From an uncultured Eubacteriales bacterium (GTDB lineage: Bacteria > Bacillota_I > Bacilli_A > RFN20 > CAG-288), in the NCBI GenBank assembly GCA_900316035.1, contig ONBI01000003.1, forward strand, positions 1 to 61,628: DNA of 61,628 nucleotides, read 5' to 3'. A program made the translations under genes and the position numbers. The notes under the pieces are model-generated. The model saw only the letters and a list, made by a program, of their open reading frames with translations. It did no database searches and was not told where the DNA came from. Below are positions 44,543-52,173 of this stretch, in pieces. Positions within the stretch are counted from its first letter, which is position 1. The number at the start of each line of letters is the position of its first letter.

Positions 44543-44824
44543 TTACTTCTTCAGAATCGTATTGTAGCCTTTTCCGTATTTGACACACTTCTTGACCCGG
44601 GCTAAAGTCGCCGTCGAGATCGTAGTCTCCTGGCTTACTTCGGCATAGGTTTTCCCTTCCAAGAAAAGCTTTGCCGAATGAATACGTCCCGAAAGAGATT
44701 CCAGCTCTTTTTTCGAAAGCAGATCATCAAGGAAGTCTTTGGCTTCCTCTTTCGTCTTAATCTTGACTAAGGCTGAATAGAGTTCCTCGTGCTCTTTCTC
44801 GGTCAATGTCTTTTTCTCTGCCAT
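44543..44824 (-). CDS. yerC: TrpR-family (YerC/YecD) DNA-binding protein
   Basis: 93 residues, all-helical, with the TrpR-like arrangement: ELYSALVKIKTKEEAKDFLD, DLLSKKELESLSGRIHSA (TrpR helices C/D) and the helix-turn-helix TYAEVSQETTISTATLARVK. YerC proteins are annotated as TrpR homologues; whether they bind tryptophan is not settled. AGAGGA precedes the ATG. It overlaps the 3' end of the ABC ATPase gene by 68 nt in another frame, so it is the last gene of the importer operon. Three TrpR-operator-like palindromes at 47174-47243 make it the likely repressor of this operon. Confidence 0.85.
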   Translation of the reverse strand: MAEKKTLTEKEHEELYSALVKIKTKEEAKDFLDDLLSKKELESLSGRIHSAKLFLEGKTYAEVSQETTISTATLARVKKCVKYGKGYNTILKK

Positions 44825-45635
44825 GTGGAATATCCTCTTCGTTTCCTGTTAGGAAAGCTTTTAACTCCGCACTATGTGGCGAAGTGAGAATCTCTCTATT
44901 TCCGGATTCGATGATTTTTCCTTTTTCTAGGAAGATGATCTTATCCGAAACCGCTTGGGCCAATTCCATCTCGTGGGTGACCACTAGAATCGTCTGGCCT
45001 TGCTTCTTCAGAGAAAGAATCGTTTCCGCTACCTGTCTTTTGAGCTTCGGATCCAGAGCAGCCGTCGGTTCATCGAAACAGAGAACTTTCGGAGCGAGGA
45101 TCAAAGCGCGAAGAATAGCTACCCTTTGGGCCTCTCCACCGGAGAGCTGATAGGGATAGGATTCTTTCTTGCTGAGAAGAGAGACGCTTTCTAGAAGATT
45201 GTCGGCTTCTTTTTCTTTCTCTGCAAGTGTTTTCTTATATTCTCTTCTTCTTTCGGAGAAAGAAAGCTTCTGTTTCTTCCCTTCCCTCCGTATTTTCGAT
45301 TTCACGGGAAGAAGAATATTATTCAAGACGTTATACTGAGGAAAAAGATTATAAGACTGAAAAACAAGGCCGAAGTTCTCCCTCCGTTCCTGCTTTTCTT
45401 TTCTGGTAAGAGGAGAAGAGTCAATCAGGACTTTTCCGTCCAGAACCACCTTTCCTCCTGCGCTCGGATCGCTATCTTCTAAGAAATTCAGAAGACGGAG
45501 AAAAGTAGTTTTTCCGGACCCCGAATCTCCGATAAGACAGAGGGTTTCCCCTTTCTCTAAGGAAGCGGAGAAATGATCTAAGACCGTTACGCCGGAATAG
45601 GATTTGGTGAGATTTTCAATTTCTAAATACGCCAT
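44757..45635 (-). CDS. Polar amino acid ABC transporter ATP-binding protein (GlnQ/HisP type)
   Basis: 292 residues. Walker A GDSGSGKTT, signature LSGGEAQR, Walker B VLCFDEPTAALD, His switch VVTHEMELA. A ~30-residue basic insert (about 110-150, KSKIRREGKKQKLSFSERRR) lies after the Q-loop. The C-terminal ~30 residues (DIPHGREKDIDRERARG) run into the yerC gene (68-nt overlap) and are not typical of the family. It follows the permease gene by 6 nt. Energises uptake of an amino acid. Confidence 0.92.
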   Translation of the reverse strand: MAYLEIENLTKSYSGVTVLDHFSASLEKGETLCLIGDSGSGKTTFLRLLNFLEDSDPSAGGKVVLDGKVLIDSSPLTRKEKQERRENFGLVFQSYNLFPQYNVLNNILLPVKSKIRREGKKQKLSFSERRREYKKTLAEKEKEADNLLESVSLLSKKESYPYQLSGGEAQRVAILRALILAPKVLCFDEPTAALDPKLKRQVAETILSLKKQGQTILVVTHEMELAQAVSDKIIFLEKGKIIESGNREILTSPHSAELKAFLTGNEEDIPHGREKDIDRERARGTLFSLSQD

Positions 45636-45641
45636 AATAGA

Positions 45642-46295
45642 CTAACCCTCAAAATAACTCAGCTTCTTCTCTAAAAGTTTCAGAAGCAGAGAGAGAATAC
45701 CGACAAAAACCAGATAGAAGACCGCCGTATAGAAAAGAACCCAGACAATCGCATAGGTTCCAACAATATGGTCGGCTGCTAACATGACCTCATTGACCGC
45801 GATGATTCTGGCTAAGGCCGTATCCTTGACTAAGGAGATCGTCTCATTGGTCATCGGAGGCATGATCTTCTGGATGATGGGAACAAGAAGAACCTTAAAG
45901 AAAATCTCACTCCGGGAAAGACCTAAGACCGCTCCGGCCTCCTGTTGACCTTTCGCTATCGATTGATAACCGGCGCGGAAGATCTCACTGAAATAGACCG
46001 CATAGTTGATGACGATGGCAGTGATAGCAGCAGCAATACGGGGTAAAGAAGGCCAGTTGAATAATAAACCCGGAACATAGAAGACGACCATGATCTGAAG
46101 CATCAAGGGAGTTCCCCGGATAATCCAGATAAAGACCTGCATGATCTTCCTTACGGTCTTAAAGCGGCTGAGGGAAAAAAGGCAGAAAAGAATACCGAGA
46201 GGAATCGAAAGAATCCAGCTGATAACAAAGATAAGACAGGTAGTGCCAAAGCCATCCAATAGCTTCAGCGTCACCTCCGAAAAAGAGATACTCAT
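45642..46295 (-). CDS. Polar amino acid ABC transporter permease (HisMQ type)
   Basis: 217 residues, about five membrane helices. GTPLMLQIMVVFYVPG and the EAA loop EIFRAGYQSIAKGQQEAGAV (glycine-rich) are diagnostic of the HisMQ/GlnP permeases. It starts 6 nt after the substrate-binding protein stop, with no clear Shine-Dalgarno, so translation is coupled. A single permease gene implies a homodimer in the membrane. Confidence 0.93.
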   Translation of the reverse strand: MSISFSEVTLKLLDGFGTTCLIFVISWILSIPLGILFCLFSLSRFKTVRKIMQVFIWIIRGTPLMLQIMVVFYVPGLLFNWPSLPRIAAAITAIVINYAVYFSEIFRAGYQSIAKGQQEAGAVLGLSRSEIFFKVLLVPIIQKIMPPMTNETISLVKDTALARIIAVNEVMLAADHIVGTYAIVWVLFYTAVFYLVFVGILSLLLKLLEKKLSYFEG

Positions 46296-46301
46296 AAACG
46301 G

Positions 46302-47159
46302 CTAGTCCGAGAAAGCGATAGGCGCAAAAACCGTGTAACCGATGATGATGGTACCTCTCTTGGTAATGTAATCCCAGGAGGAAGTATCTTCTTTCTCCGC
46401 GGAAGAGGTATCCGTATCCGGTTTTACAAGATCGTTGGTAAGACCGTATTTCTTGGCGATATCCGCCGTGGTGCCATCATTATAAAGAGAAGCGAGCGTC
46501 TCATTGATCTTCCCCATCAGAGCCGTTTCTCCTTTTCTTCCGGCAATACCGTAATATTCGGAATCGAAGGAATACTGCGAAAGAATCTTCAGTTTACCGG
46601 CATAGGAAGAAGAACCGGAGAGATAATAACCGGCCATCACCGAATCGATAATCGCCAAATCGCTGGTTCCGGAAAGGACTTCGGTAAGAGCGTTCGTCTG
46701 CGCCGAAAGCGGAGTCGAAGTAGAACCGGAGAACATCGCATTGCCGTTAAAAGCATCCTCGCCGGCGCTCCCCTGTTCAAAGGCAACTTTATAGTTATCA
46801 TCGGAAGTGATTTCACTATCCGAGAAACTTGCCTTCGCAACTAAAACCTGAGAGTTCGTCATATAGGGCATAGAAATCTCCATGCTCTCTTTTCTTTCCG
46901 AGGTGATCGTAAGACCGTTCCAGATGAGGTCGATCTGTTTGGCGGAGAGTTCTGTCTCCTTCTGTTCCCAGACGATTTCCTGGAAGATAGGAGTAATACC
47001 CAACTGCTTGAAAGTAGCTTTGGCTAAGTCGATATCAAAACCTTTCAGGGTAGGATAATTATCGACATAGCCCGAAGCCGCGGAAGTTTTCCCCGTCGAG
47101 CAACCGGCAAGAAGAGAAAGCGAGGCGAAGACAAGAATCATTGTTTTAGTGTTTTTCAT
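46302..47159 (-). CDS. Amino acid-binding lipoprotein with a circularly permuted order
   Basis: 285 residues. Lipobox LLAGC (C20), then a short spacer that goes straight into GFDIDLAKATF (40-50), which in family 3 binding proteins normally follows the first beta-strand. Ligand-site landmarks are in place: SERK (R89) and IIDSVMAGYY (D172), and the usual end TADIAKKYGL (231-240). After a Thr/Ser/Glu-rich linker (246-260) the chain continues with SWDYITKRGTIIIGYTVFAP and IAFSD (261-285), the segment that usually starts the mature protein, and stops there. This is the pattern of a circular permutation. First gene of the operon behind three palindromes. Substrate: an amino acid, not more specific. 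Confidence 0.85.
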   Translation of the reverse strand: MKNTKTMILVFASLSLLAGCSTGKTSAASGYVDNYPTLKGFDIDLAKATFKQLGITPIFQEIVWEQKETELSAKQIDLIWNGLTITSERKESMEISMPYMTNSQVLVAKASFSDSEITSDDNYKVAFEQGSAGEDAFNGNAMFSGSTSTPLSAQTNALTEVLSGTSDLAIIDSVMAGYYLSGSSSYAGKLKILSQYSFDSEYYGIAGRKGETALMGKINETLASLYNDGTTADIAKKYGLTNDLVKPDTDTSSAEKEDTSSWDYITKRGTIIIGYTVFAPIAFSD

Positions 47160-47173
47160 GTGTTTCCGTTTCC

Positions 47174-47243
47174 TTTAGTTGACTAAAATCTTGCAGTATT
47201 ATATTTTAGTCGACTAAAATTGTCAATCCTTTAGTGCACTAAA
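47174..47243. promoter_or_regulatory. Three TrpR-operator-like palindromes upstream of the amino acid importer
   Basis: TTTAGT-TG-ACTAAA (47174-47187), TTTTAGT-CG-ACTAAAA (47204-47219) and TTTAGT-GC-ACTAAA (47230-47243). Each is a perfect palindrome with a variable central dinucleotide; centres are 31 and 25 bp apart. The shared core TAGT-N2-ACTA equals that of the E. coli trp operator (CTAGT-TA-ACTAG). They occupy the promoter region 15-84 nt before the binding-protein ATG. Confidence 0.85.
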
Positions 47244-47292
47244 ATTTCATTTTCTTATTTTGCCTTATTTATGGTCTTTTCCTGATCCACTG

Positions 47293-47338
47293 AAAAAGCC
47301 TCCCGTGGATCAAGGTTTTTCTTTCTCCACCGAGAGGC
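47293..47338 (-). terminator. Terminator of ffh
   Basis: Minus-strand AGCCTC.CGGTGGA pairs with TCCACGGGAGGCT around a 16-nt loop, followed by TTTTTC. Confidence 0.85.
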
Positions 47339-47352
47339 TCTATTTCTATCTT

Positions 47353-48705
47353 TTATCTGCTCTTATTCATCCCGGACATCATCGCCTGCATCGCATAAGG
47401 ATTCTTCCCCATCGACTTCATCTGTTTCTGCATAAGGACGAAGTTATCGCAGAGCTGAGTGACATCCTTCGGCTGAACACCAGCACCTTTGGCAATACGG
47501 ATCTTGCGGGAAGTCTTGATGATCTCCGGTTTCTTACGCTCTTCTCTGGTCATCGAATGGATGATGACTTCGGTCTTCTTGAGCATCGCATTCGCCTGAT
47601 CGATCTGTTCATCGCTGATCTTCGGCATATTCGGAAGCATACGTAAAATGCTCTTCAACGGTCCCATCTTATTCATCTGCTTCATGACCGAGAGCATATC
47701 GTTAAGATCGAACTGGCCCTGTTGGAGACGGCGGGAAGTCTTCTGCGCCTGTTTCTCATCGATCTTCTCCTGCATCTCCTCAACCAGAGAGACGATATCT
47801 CCCATACCGAGGATACGGTCTGCCATTCTCTCCGGATGGAAGTTCTGGAAATCGGTGACTTTTTCACCGACACCGGCATACTTGATAGGAATGCCGGTGA
47901 GTTTCTTAATCGAAAGAGCGGCACCGCCACGGGAATCGCCATCGAGTTTTGTCATGACGATACCGGTGATCTTGATCTCTTTGGCAAAGGCCAAAGCGAC
48001 ATTGGTCGCATTCTGACCGGCTAAAGCATCGACGGTGAGCAAGGTTTCATCGCAGGGTACACGGGCTTGGATATCCTTGAGCTCCTGCATCAGCTTCGTA
48101 TCGATTTCCAAGCGACCGGCGGTATCGAGGATGAGGATATCGTATTTCTCCGCAACGGCTTTGTTATAGGCGGCAAAGGCGATCTGCGGAACCGGGGTAC
48201 CGCTGCGGTCGGAATAAGTCGGAACCGGAGGTTCACACTTAAGGCCGAGGTTCGTCAACTGGTCGATAGCGGCCGGACGATAGACATCGAGGGCACCGAA
48301 AAGGACTTTCTTGTGGTTCTTCGTTTCAAAGAGCTGTGCAAGTTTCGCGGCGCTTGTGGTTTTACCGGTACCCTGAAGGCCGACCATCAGAATGACCGTC
48401 GGTTTTCCGTCCATACGGAAGGCGATATCGTTGTTGCCATCTCCGAGGAGCTTGACCATCTTGTCATGGACGATCTTGACGACCATGTCGCCCGGAGAGA
48501 CTTTGGAAAGAACCTTTTGACCGATTGCTTCTTCTTTGACTTCACCGATGAAGTCGTTGACGACATCGTAATTGACATCGGCTTCCAGCAATGCTTTCCT
48601 TACTTCGGAAAGCATTTCATCCATATTCTTTTCCGTCAAGGTCGCTTGGCCGCGGATCTTCCGGAATATACCGCTAAGGCGGTCGCTGAGGCTTTCAAAT
48701 GCCAT
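47353..48705 (-). CDS. ffh: Signal recognition particle GTPase Ffh
   Basis: 450 residues: N domain, G domain (GLQGTGKTTSAAKLA, DTAGRL, TKLDGDSRGGAAL) and Met-rich M domain (SVMKQMNKMGPLKSILRMLP, ending MQAMMSGM). Binds signal sequences and SRP RNA and docks with FtsY. AAAGGAG precedes the ATG; its 5' end overlaps ylxM by 11 nt. Last gene of the run plsX-rnc-ftsY-49032-ylxM-ffh. The SRP RNA gene itself was not found in the window. Confidence 0.97.
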   Translation of the reverse strand: MAFESLSDRLSGIFRKIRGQATLTEKNMDEMLSEVRKALLEADVNYDVVNDFIGEVKEEAIGQKVLSKVSPGDMVVKIVHDKMVKLLGDGNNDIAFRMDGKPTVILMVGLQGTGKTTSAAKLAQLFETKNHKKVLFGALDVYRPAAIDQLTNLGLKCEPPVPTYSDRSGTPVPQIAFAAYNKAVAEKYDILILDTAGRLEIDTKLMQELKDIQARVPCDETLLTVDALAGQNATNVALAFAKEIKITGIVMTKLDGDSRGGAALSIKKLTGIPIKYAGVGEKVTDFQNFHPERMADRILGMGDIVSLVEEMQEKIDEKQAQKTSRRLQQGQFDLNDMLSVMKQMNKMGPLKSILRMLPNMPKISDEQIDQANAMLKKTEVIIHSMTREERKKPEIIKTSRKIRIAKGAGVQPKDVTQLCDNFVLMQKQMKSMGKNPYAMQAMMSGMNKSR

Positions 48706-49042
48706 GGTGGAATTCTCCTTTCATTGCTTCACAGATTCTTTTTTTCTCTTCTTCGGAAGCGCTCTTCTCGAGCTTGTCGATCTGGTCGAGCAATCTCTGA
48801 TTCCGTTTATAAAGATGTAATTTATCTTCGTATTTGAATAACAGCTTCTCTCCGGAGAGAAGAGATTCATAGACGGCGTTACGGCTTACTTTCTCATTGT
48901 AGGCGATTTCCCCTAGGGAATAGTCTTCAAAGTAGAAAGCTTCCATTCTTCTCCGGACGTTTTCGGTAAGTAGTCCTCCATAAAGAGAAAGCAGTTCCCC
49001 GATATAGGCTTTCTCTTCGATTTTCTCTTCGCTAAGCTCCAT
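48695..49042 (-). CDS. ylxM: YlxM-family DNA/RNA-binding helix-turn-helix protein
   Basis: 115 residues; LLSLYGGLLTENVRRRMEAF and DYSLGEIAYNEKVSRNAVYE are the sigma-70 region-4-like HTH of the UPF0122/YlxM family. YlxM is thought to modulate SRP assembly and is conserved before ffh. It overlaps the upstream small membrane gene by 11 nt and ffh by 11 nt. Confidence 0.93.
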   Translation of the reverse strand: MELSEEKIEEKAYIGELLSLYGGLLTENVRRRMEAFYFEDYSLGEIAYNEKVSRNAVYESLLSGEKLLFKYEDKLHLYKRNQRLLDQIDKLEKSASEEEKKRICEAMKGEFHHGI

Positions 49043-49304
49043 AGGCTAAACGCATCAGTAAGAAATAAAGAAGATCGAAAAGGAGGAAGACAATCGCACA
49101 GACTAAGAAGCGGACCCAGAAACCGTAGGAGCGGTAGAAATGCGCTCTGTCGGGTTCCTGAATGATTGCGAAGATGAAGGAGAGAATCACCGAGGTGACA
49201 ATCTCCGCGATGTAGTAGTTCGGAATCAAGGCCTGGCAGACAATCGAAACGATGGAATTGAGGAAGAAGATCACCAGCAACCAGATCAAGAAAGAACGGG
49301 TCAT
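49032..49304 (-). CDS. Small membrane protein of unknown function
   Basis: 90 residues with three hydrophobic helices (about 3-25, 32-48, 62-85). No family recognised. It starts inside the end of ftsY (4-nt overlap) and its end overlaps ylxM by 11 nt, so it is embedded between SRP genes and is probably real. It may serve membrane targeting, by position only. Confidence 0.65.
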   Translation of the reverse strand: MTRSFLIWLLVIFFLNSIVSIVCQALIPNYYIAEIVTSVILSFIFAIIQEPDRAHFYRSYGFWVRFLVCAIVFLLFDLLYFLLMRLAYGA

Positions 49305-50395
49305 GCTTTCTCCTCCTCTTCGTCACCGACTAAAAGGCCATAAAGATACTTATCGAGATCGAACTCTTCGAGATCATCCATCTTCTCGCCTAGCCCGATG
49401 AACTTGACCGGTAAGGAGAGACGGTCACGAATCGATAAGAGAATACCGCCTTTCGAGGTGCCATCCATCTTGGTGATGATGATACCCGTAAGCGGGACCG
49501 CCTCCTTGAAAACCATCGCCTGGTCGATACCGTTCTGACCGGTGTTGGCATCGAGGATGAGAAGACATTCGTGCGGTGCCTCCGGAATGACTTTCTTGAT
49601 GACACGGATCATCTTGGAAAGCTCATCCATGAGCCCCTTCTTGTTCTGCAATCTTCCGGCGGTATCGATAAAGACGATATCGTAATGTTCGTTCTGCGCT
49701 TTCTTCATCGCATCGAAACAGAGAGATGCGGGATCGGCATTCGGATGGGAGAGGATATCGACACCGACTTTCTCCGCCCAGAAAGTGAGCTGTTCGACCG
49801 CACCGGCACGGAAAGTATCGCCGGCGACAAGAAGAACTTTCATGCCTTTTTCTTTGTACTTATGGGCAAGTTTTGCGACCGTCGTCGTCTTTCCGGTGCC
49901 GTTGACACCGCAGAGGAAGATGACGCTCGGTCCTTCTTTTGCTAACGTGAGTTCGGTCGAGAAGGAGCCGCCTTTATTGGCGTAAGAAACAAACATCTTA
50001 TCGATGAGAAGGTCGTTGAGTTCTTTCGGATCGGTGATCTTCTTCGCACTGGCTTCCTTCGCCGCTTCCCTGATCAGTTCCAGAGATAAAGAGACACCGA
50101 CATCGGCCTCGATCAGGATTCGCTCAAGAGAATCGAAGTATTCCTGATTGACGACTTTGTTGCTTTTGGCAAGCTTGTTGAGACGGTCGGTAAAACCGAC
50201 GCGGGATTTATCGAGTCCGGCGACGTATTTATCCTCGATCTCTTTTTCGCTCTCCTTATTGACCGGTTTACTTTCTTCCTTCGTTTTTTCTTCGGGAGCA
50301 GGAGCTGGAGCAACTACTTCTTTTGGAGCAGCTTCTTCTTTCTTCTCCTCTTTCCGATGAGCGAACTTCTGTTTCAGAAAATTGATAAGACCCAT
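49301..50395 (-). CDS. ftsY: SRP receptor FtsY
   Basis: 364 residues: acidic/Pro/Ala-rich A domain (about 15-55), then NG domain with GVNGTGKTTTVAKLA, DTAGRLQNKK and ITKMDGTSKGG. Membrane-associated partner of Ffh. It starts 2 nt after the rnc stop region, in the usual rnc-(smc)-ftsY order, but smc is absent here. Confidence 0.97.
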   Translation of the reverse strand: MGLINFLKQKFAHRKEEKKEEAAPKEVVAPAPAPEEKTKEESKPVNKESEKEIEDKYVAGLDKSRVGFTDRLNKLAKSNKVVNQEYFDSLERILIEADVGVSLSLELIREAAKEASAKKITDPKELNDLLIDKMFVSYANKGGSFSTELTLAKEGPSVIFLCGVNGTGKTTTVAKLAHKYKEKGMKVLLVAGDTFRAGAVEQLTFWAEKVGVDILSHPNADPASLCFDAMKKAQNEHYDIVFIDTAGRLQNKKGLMDELSKMIRVIKKVIPEAPHECLLILDANTGQNGIDQAMVFKEAVPLTGIIITKMDGTSKGGILLSIRDRLSLPVKFIGLGEKMDDLEEFDLDKYLYGLLVGDEEEEKA

Positions 50396-50397
50396 GA

Positions 50398-51081
50398 TTA
50401 CATTCCTACTTTCTTGCTGAGCGCATCTTTGGCGGCTGCGATTTCCGCCTCTTTGGTATTATGGCCTTGGCCTTTTCCTAAAACGACATCGCCAAGCCTC
50501 GCTTCGACCGTAAAACAGACATTCTCCGAAAGGAGATTCTCTTCCTTGACGACCTGATAAGTGACGTTAGCTCCTTTGAGGACTTCCTGAAGGCGGCTTT
50601 TATAATCTCTTTCCAAAGACATCTGACTGGCGTCTTCCAATAAGGGAGTATAAATCGAAACAAGCAGTTTCCGGACAAAGTCATAGCCCTGATCGAGATA
50701 GACCGCTCCGATAAAGGATTCGAAGACATCTTCATCGATATGTTTATGGAATTTGGTGTTGTTCTTCTCTCCTTCCGAATAACGGACCAGAGAAGCAAAA
50801 CCGAAACGGTTCTCCGAAAAATCGGTCAGTGTCTTTCCTTCGACTAAAGCAGCTCTGCGTTTCGAAAGGACGCCGGAATTGGCTTTGCTATCGGCTTGAT
50901 AGACCATGTCTCCGACAACCATATCGAGAATCGAATCCCCTAAGAATTCCAGCCGATCGTAGCTCGGGCAATCCTTATGTTCGTTGGTATAGGAAGCATG
51001 GGTAAAAGCCTGCTCATAAAGAGCGATATCATGCGGAACGATAGAGAACTGTGCTAAGACTTTCTCTAAACCCTCAATCAT
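50398..51081 (-). CDS. rnc: Ribonuclease III
   Basis: About 227 residues: RNase III domain with signature YDRLEFLGDSILDMVVGD and catalytic E in ESFIGAVYLDQG, then a C-terminal dsRNA-binding domain (YKSRLQEVLK to VGM). Processes rRNA and hairpins in mRNAs. The ATG at 51081 overlaps the plsX stop (ATGATTGA) and has no Shine-Dalgarno, indicating coupling; an in-frame TTG at 51102 lies within plsX and is less likely. Confidence 0.94.
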   Translation of the reverse strand: MIEGLEKVLAQFSIVPHDIALYEQAFTHASYTNEHKDCPSYDRLEFLGDSILDMVVGDMVYQADSKANSGVLSKRRAALVEGKTLTDFSENRFGFASLVRYSEGEKNNTKFHKHIDEDVFESFIGAVYLDQGYDFVRKLLVSIYTPLLEDASQMSLERDYKSRLQEVLKGANVTYQVVKEENLLSENVCFTVEARLGDVVLGKGQGHNTKEAEIAAAKDALSKKVGM

Positions 51082-52084
51082 GGTTTTCACTAGCCGAAGC
51101 AAAAGCTTCCTTCACTTTCTTCACGACCTGTTTCTCAATCATCCTATCGACCACCTTCAAAGCGCAATAGAAAGCTAAAGGATCAGAATTGCCGTGTGCT
51201 TTTACCGCTAAGCCGTTGATACCTAAAAGAATAGCTCCCCCGTACTGACGGTAATTCATCGTCTCTTTCATCTTGGCAAACCCTTTGTGGGCGAAAAGAT
51301 AGCCGATCTTGGTGAAGAAGTTATGCTTGAAGGCTTCCTTGATCAGATCGTTCATGTTCTTACCCATACCTTCGGTTGCCTTAAGGAAGATGTTTCCGGC
51401 ATAACCGGGGGTAACTAAGATATCGTGGGTACCATCCAAAGCATCTCTTGCTTCGACATTTCCTTTAAAACCGGGAACCTTATTTTCTTTTAATAACTTA
51501 TAGGCACCGACTACTTCTTCGGTTCCTTTTCCTTCCTCGGTACCATTGGAAAGAAGATAAAGAGAAGGATTCTCACTTCCGAAAACCGCCTGATGATAGA
51601 TTCTTCCCATCAAGGCGAACTGATAGACTTCTTCCGCCGTGTTGTAGTTATTGGCTCCGACATCCAATACAACGGCCGGAACATTGAGCTTCTTCGTTGG
51701 GAAAGGCGTACATAAAGCCGCGCGATCCACGCCTTCGATATTGCGAAGAAGAATCGTAGCACCGGTGACAAAACCACCGGTCGAACCGGCGGTCAGAACA
51801 CCATCTGCTTTTCCTTCCTTGACCGCAAGAATCGCCTGATACATCGAAGAGGTTCTCGCTCTTAAAAACTCAAGAGGTTTAATCTCCATCGGGATGACGG
51901 TATCGGTCGGTTCGATTTCATACCGGCTTTTCTCGACGTCAGCAAAAAGAGGTTTCAGTTCTGCTTTATCTCCGAAAAGAAGGACTTTCGTATCCGGCTT
52001 TTCTTTGAGATAACGTTTGATACCTTCGGCTAAGGCAGCAGGACCGTTATCGGAACCCATCATATCGATTGCAATGGTAAACAT
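51074..52084 (-). CDS. plsX: Phosphate acyltransferase PlsX
   Basis: 336 residues. Start TIAIDMMGSDNGPAALAEGI and VLTAGSTGGFVTGATI are diagnostic. Converts acyl-ACP to acyl-phosphate for PlsY. Together with plsC and the FakA-like kinase this covers phospholipid assembly. GGAGG precedes the ATG. Neither fapR nor fab genes nor acpP flank it, unlike in many Firmicutes; it passes directly into rnc. Confidence 0.96.
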   Translation of the reverse strand: MFTIAIDMMGSDNGPAALAEGIKRYLKEKPDTKVLLFGDKAELKPLFADVEKSRYEIEPTDTVIPMEIKPLEFLRARTSSMYQAILAVKEGKADGVLTAGSTGGFVTGATILLRNIEGVDRAALCTPFPTKKLNVPAVVLDVGANNYNTAEEVYQFALMGRIYHQAVFGSENPSLYLLSNGTEEGKGTEEVVGAYKLLKENKVPGFKGNVEARDALDGTHDILVTPGYAGNIFLKATEGMGKNMNDLIKEAFKHNFFTKIGYLFAHKGFAKMKETMNYRQYGGAILLGINGLAVKAHGNSDPLAFYCALKVVDRMIEKQVVKKVKEAFASASENHD

Positions 52085-52173
52085 GGGAAAACCTCCATCA
52101 AAAAGAGAAAACAGCTAACGAATATAATAACAGATAAAACTCCCTGAAGAAACAAGGTTTCAAGCTCTCTTCC

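Noticed and set aside
46302..47159. Tandem fusion of two binding proteins as explanation of the permuted order
   Set aside because: Only one copy of each segment is present; the first strand is missing at the N-terminus.
47174..47243. CRISPR-like or tandem repeat reading of the palindromes
   Set aside because: Three short palindromes at a promoter with unequal short spacings fit operators, not repeats with spacers; no CRISPR array was seen anywhere in the window.
48067..48837. 256-codon open frame on the plus strand
   Set aside because: Antisense to ffh; composition of a reverse-strand shadow and no recognisable domain.
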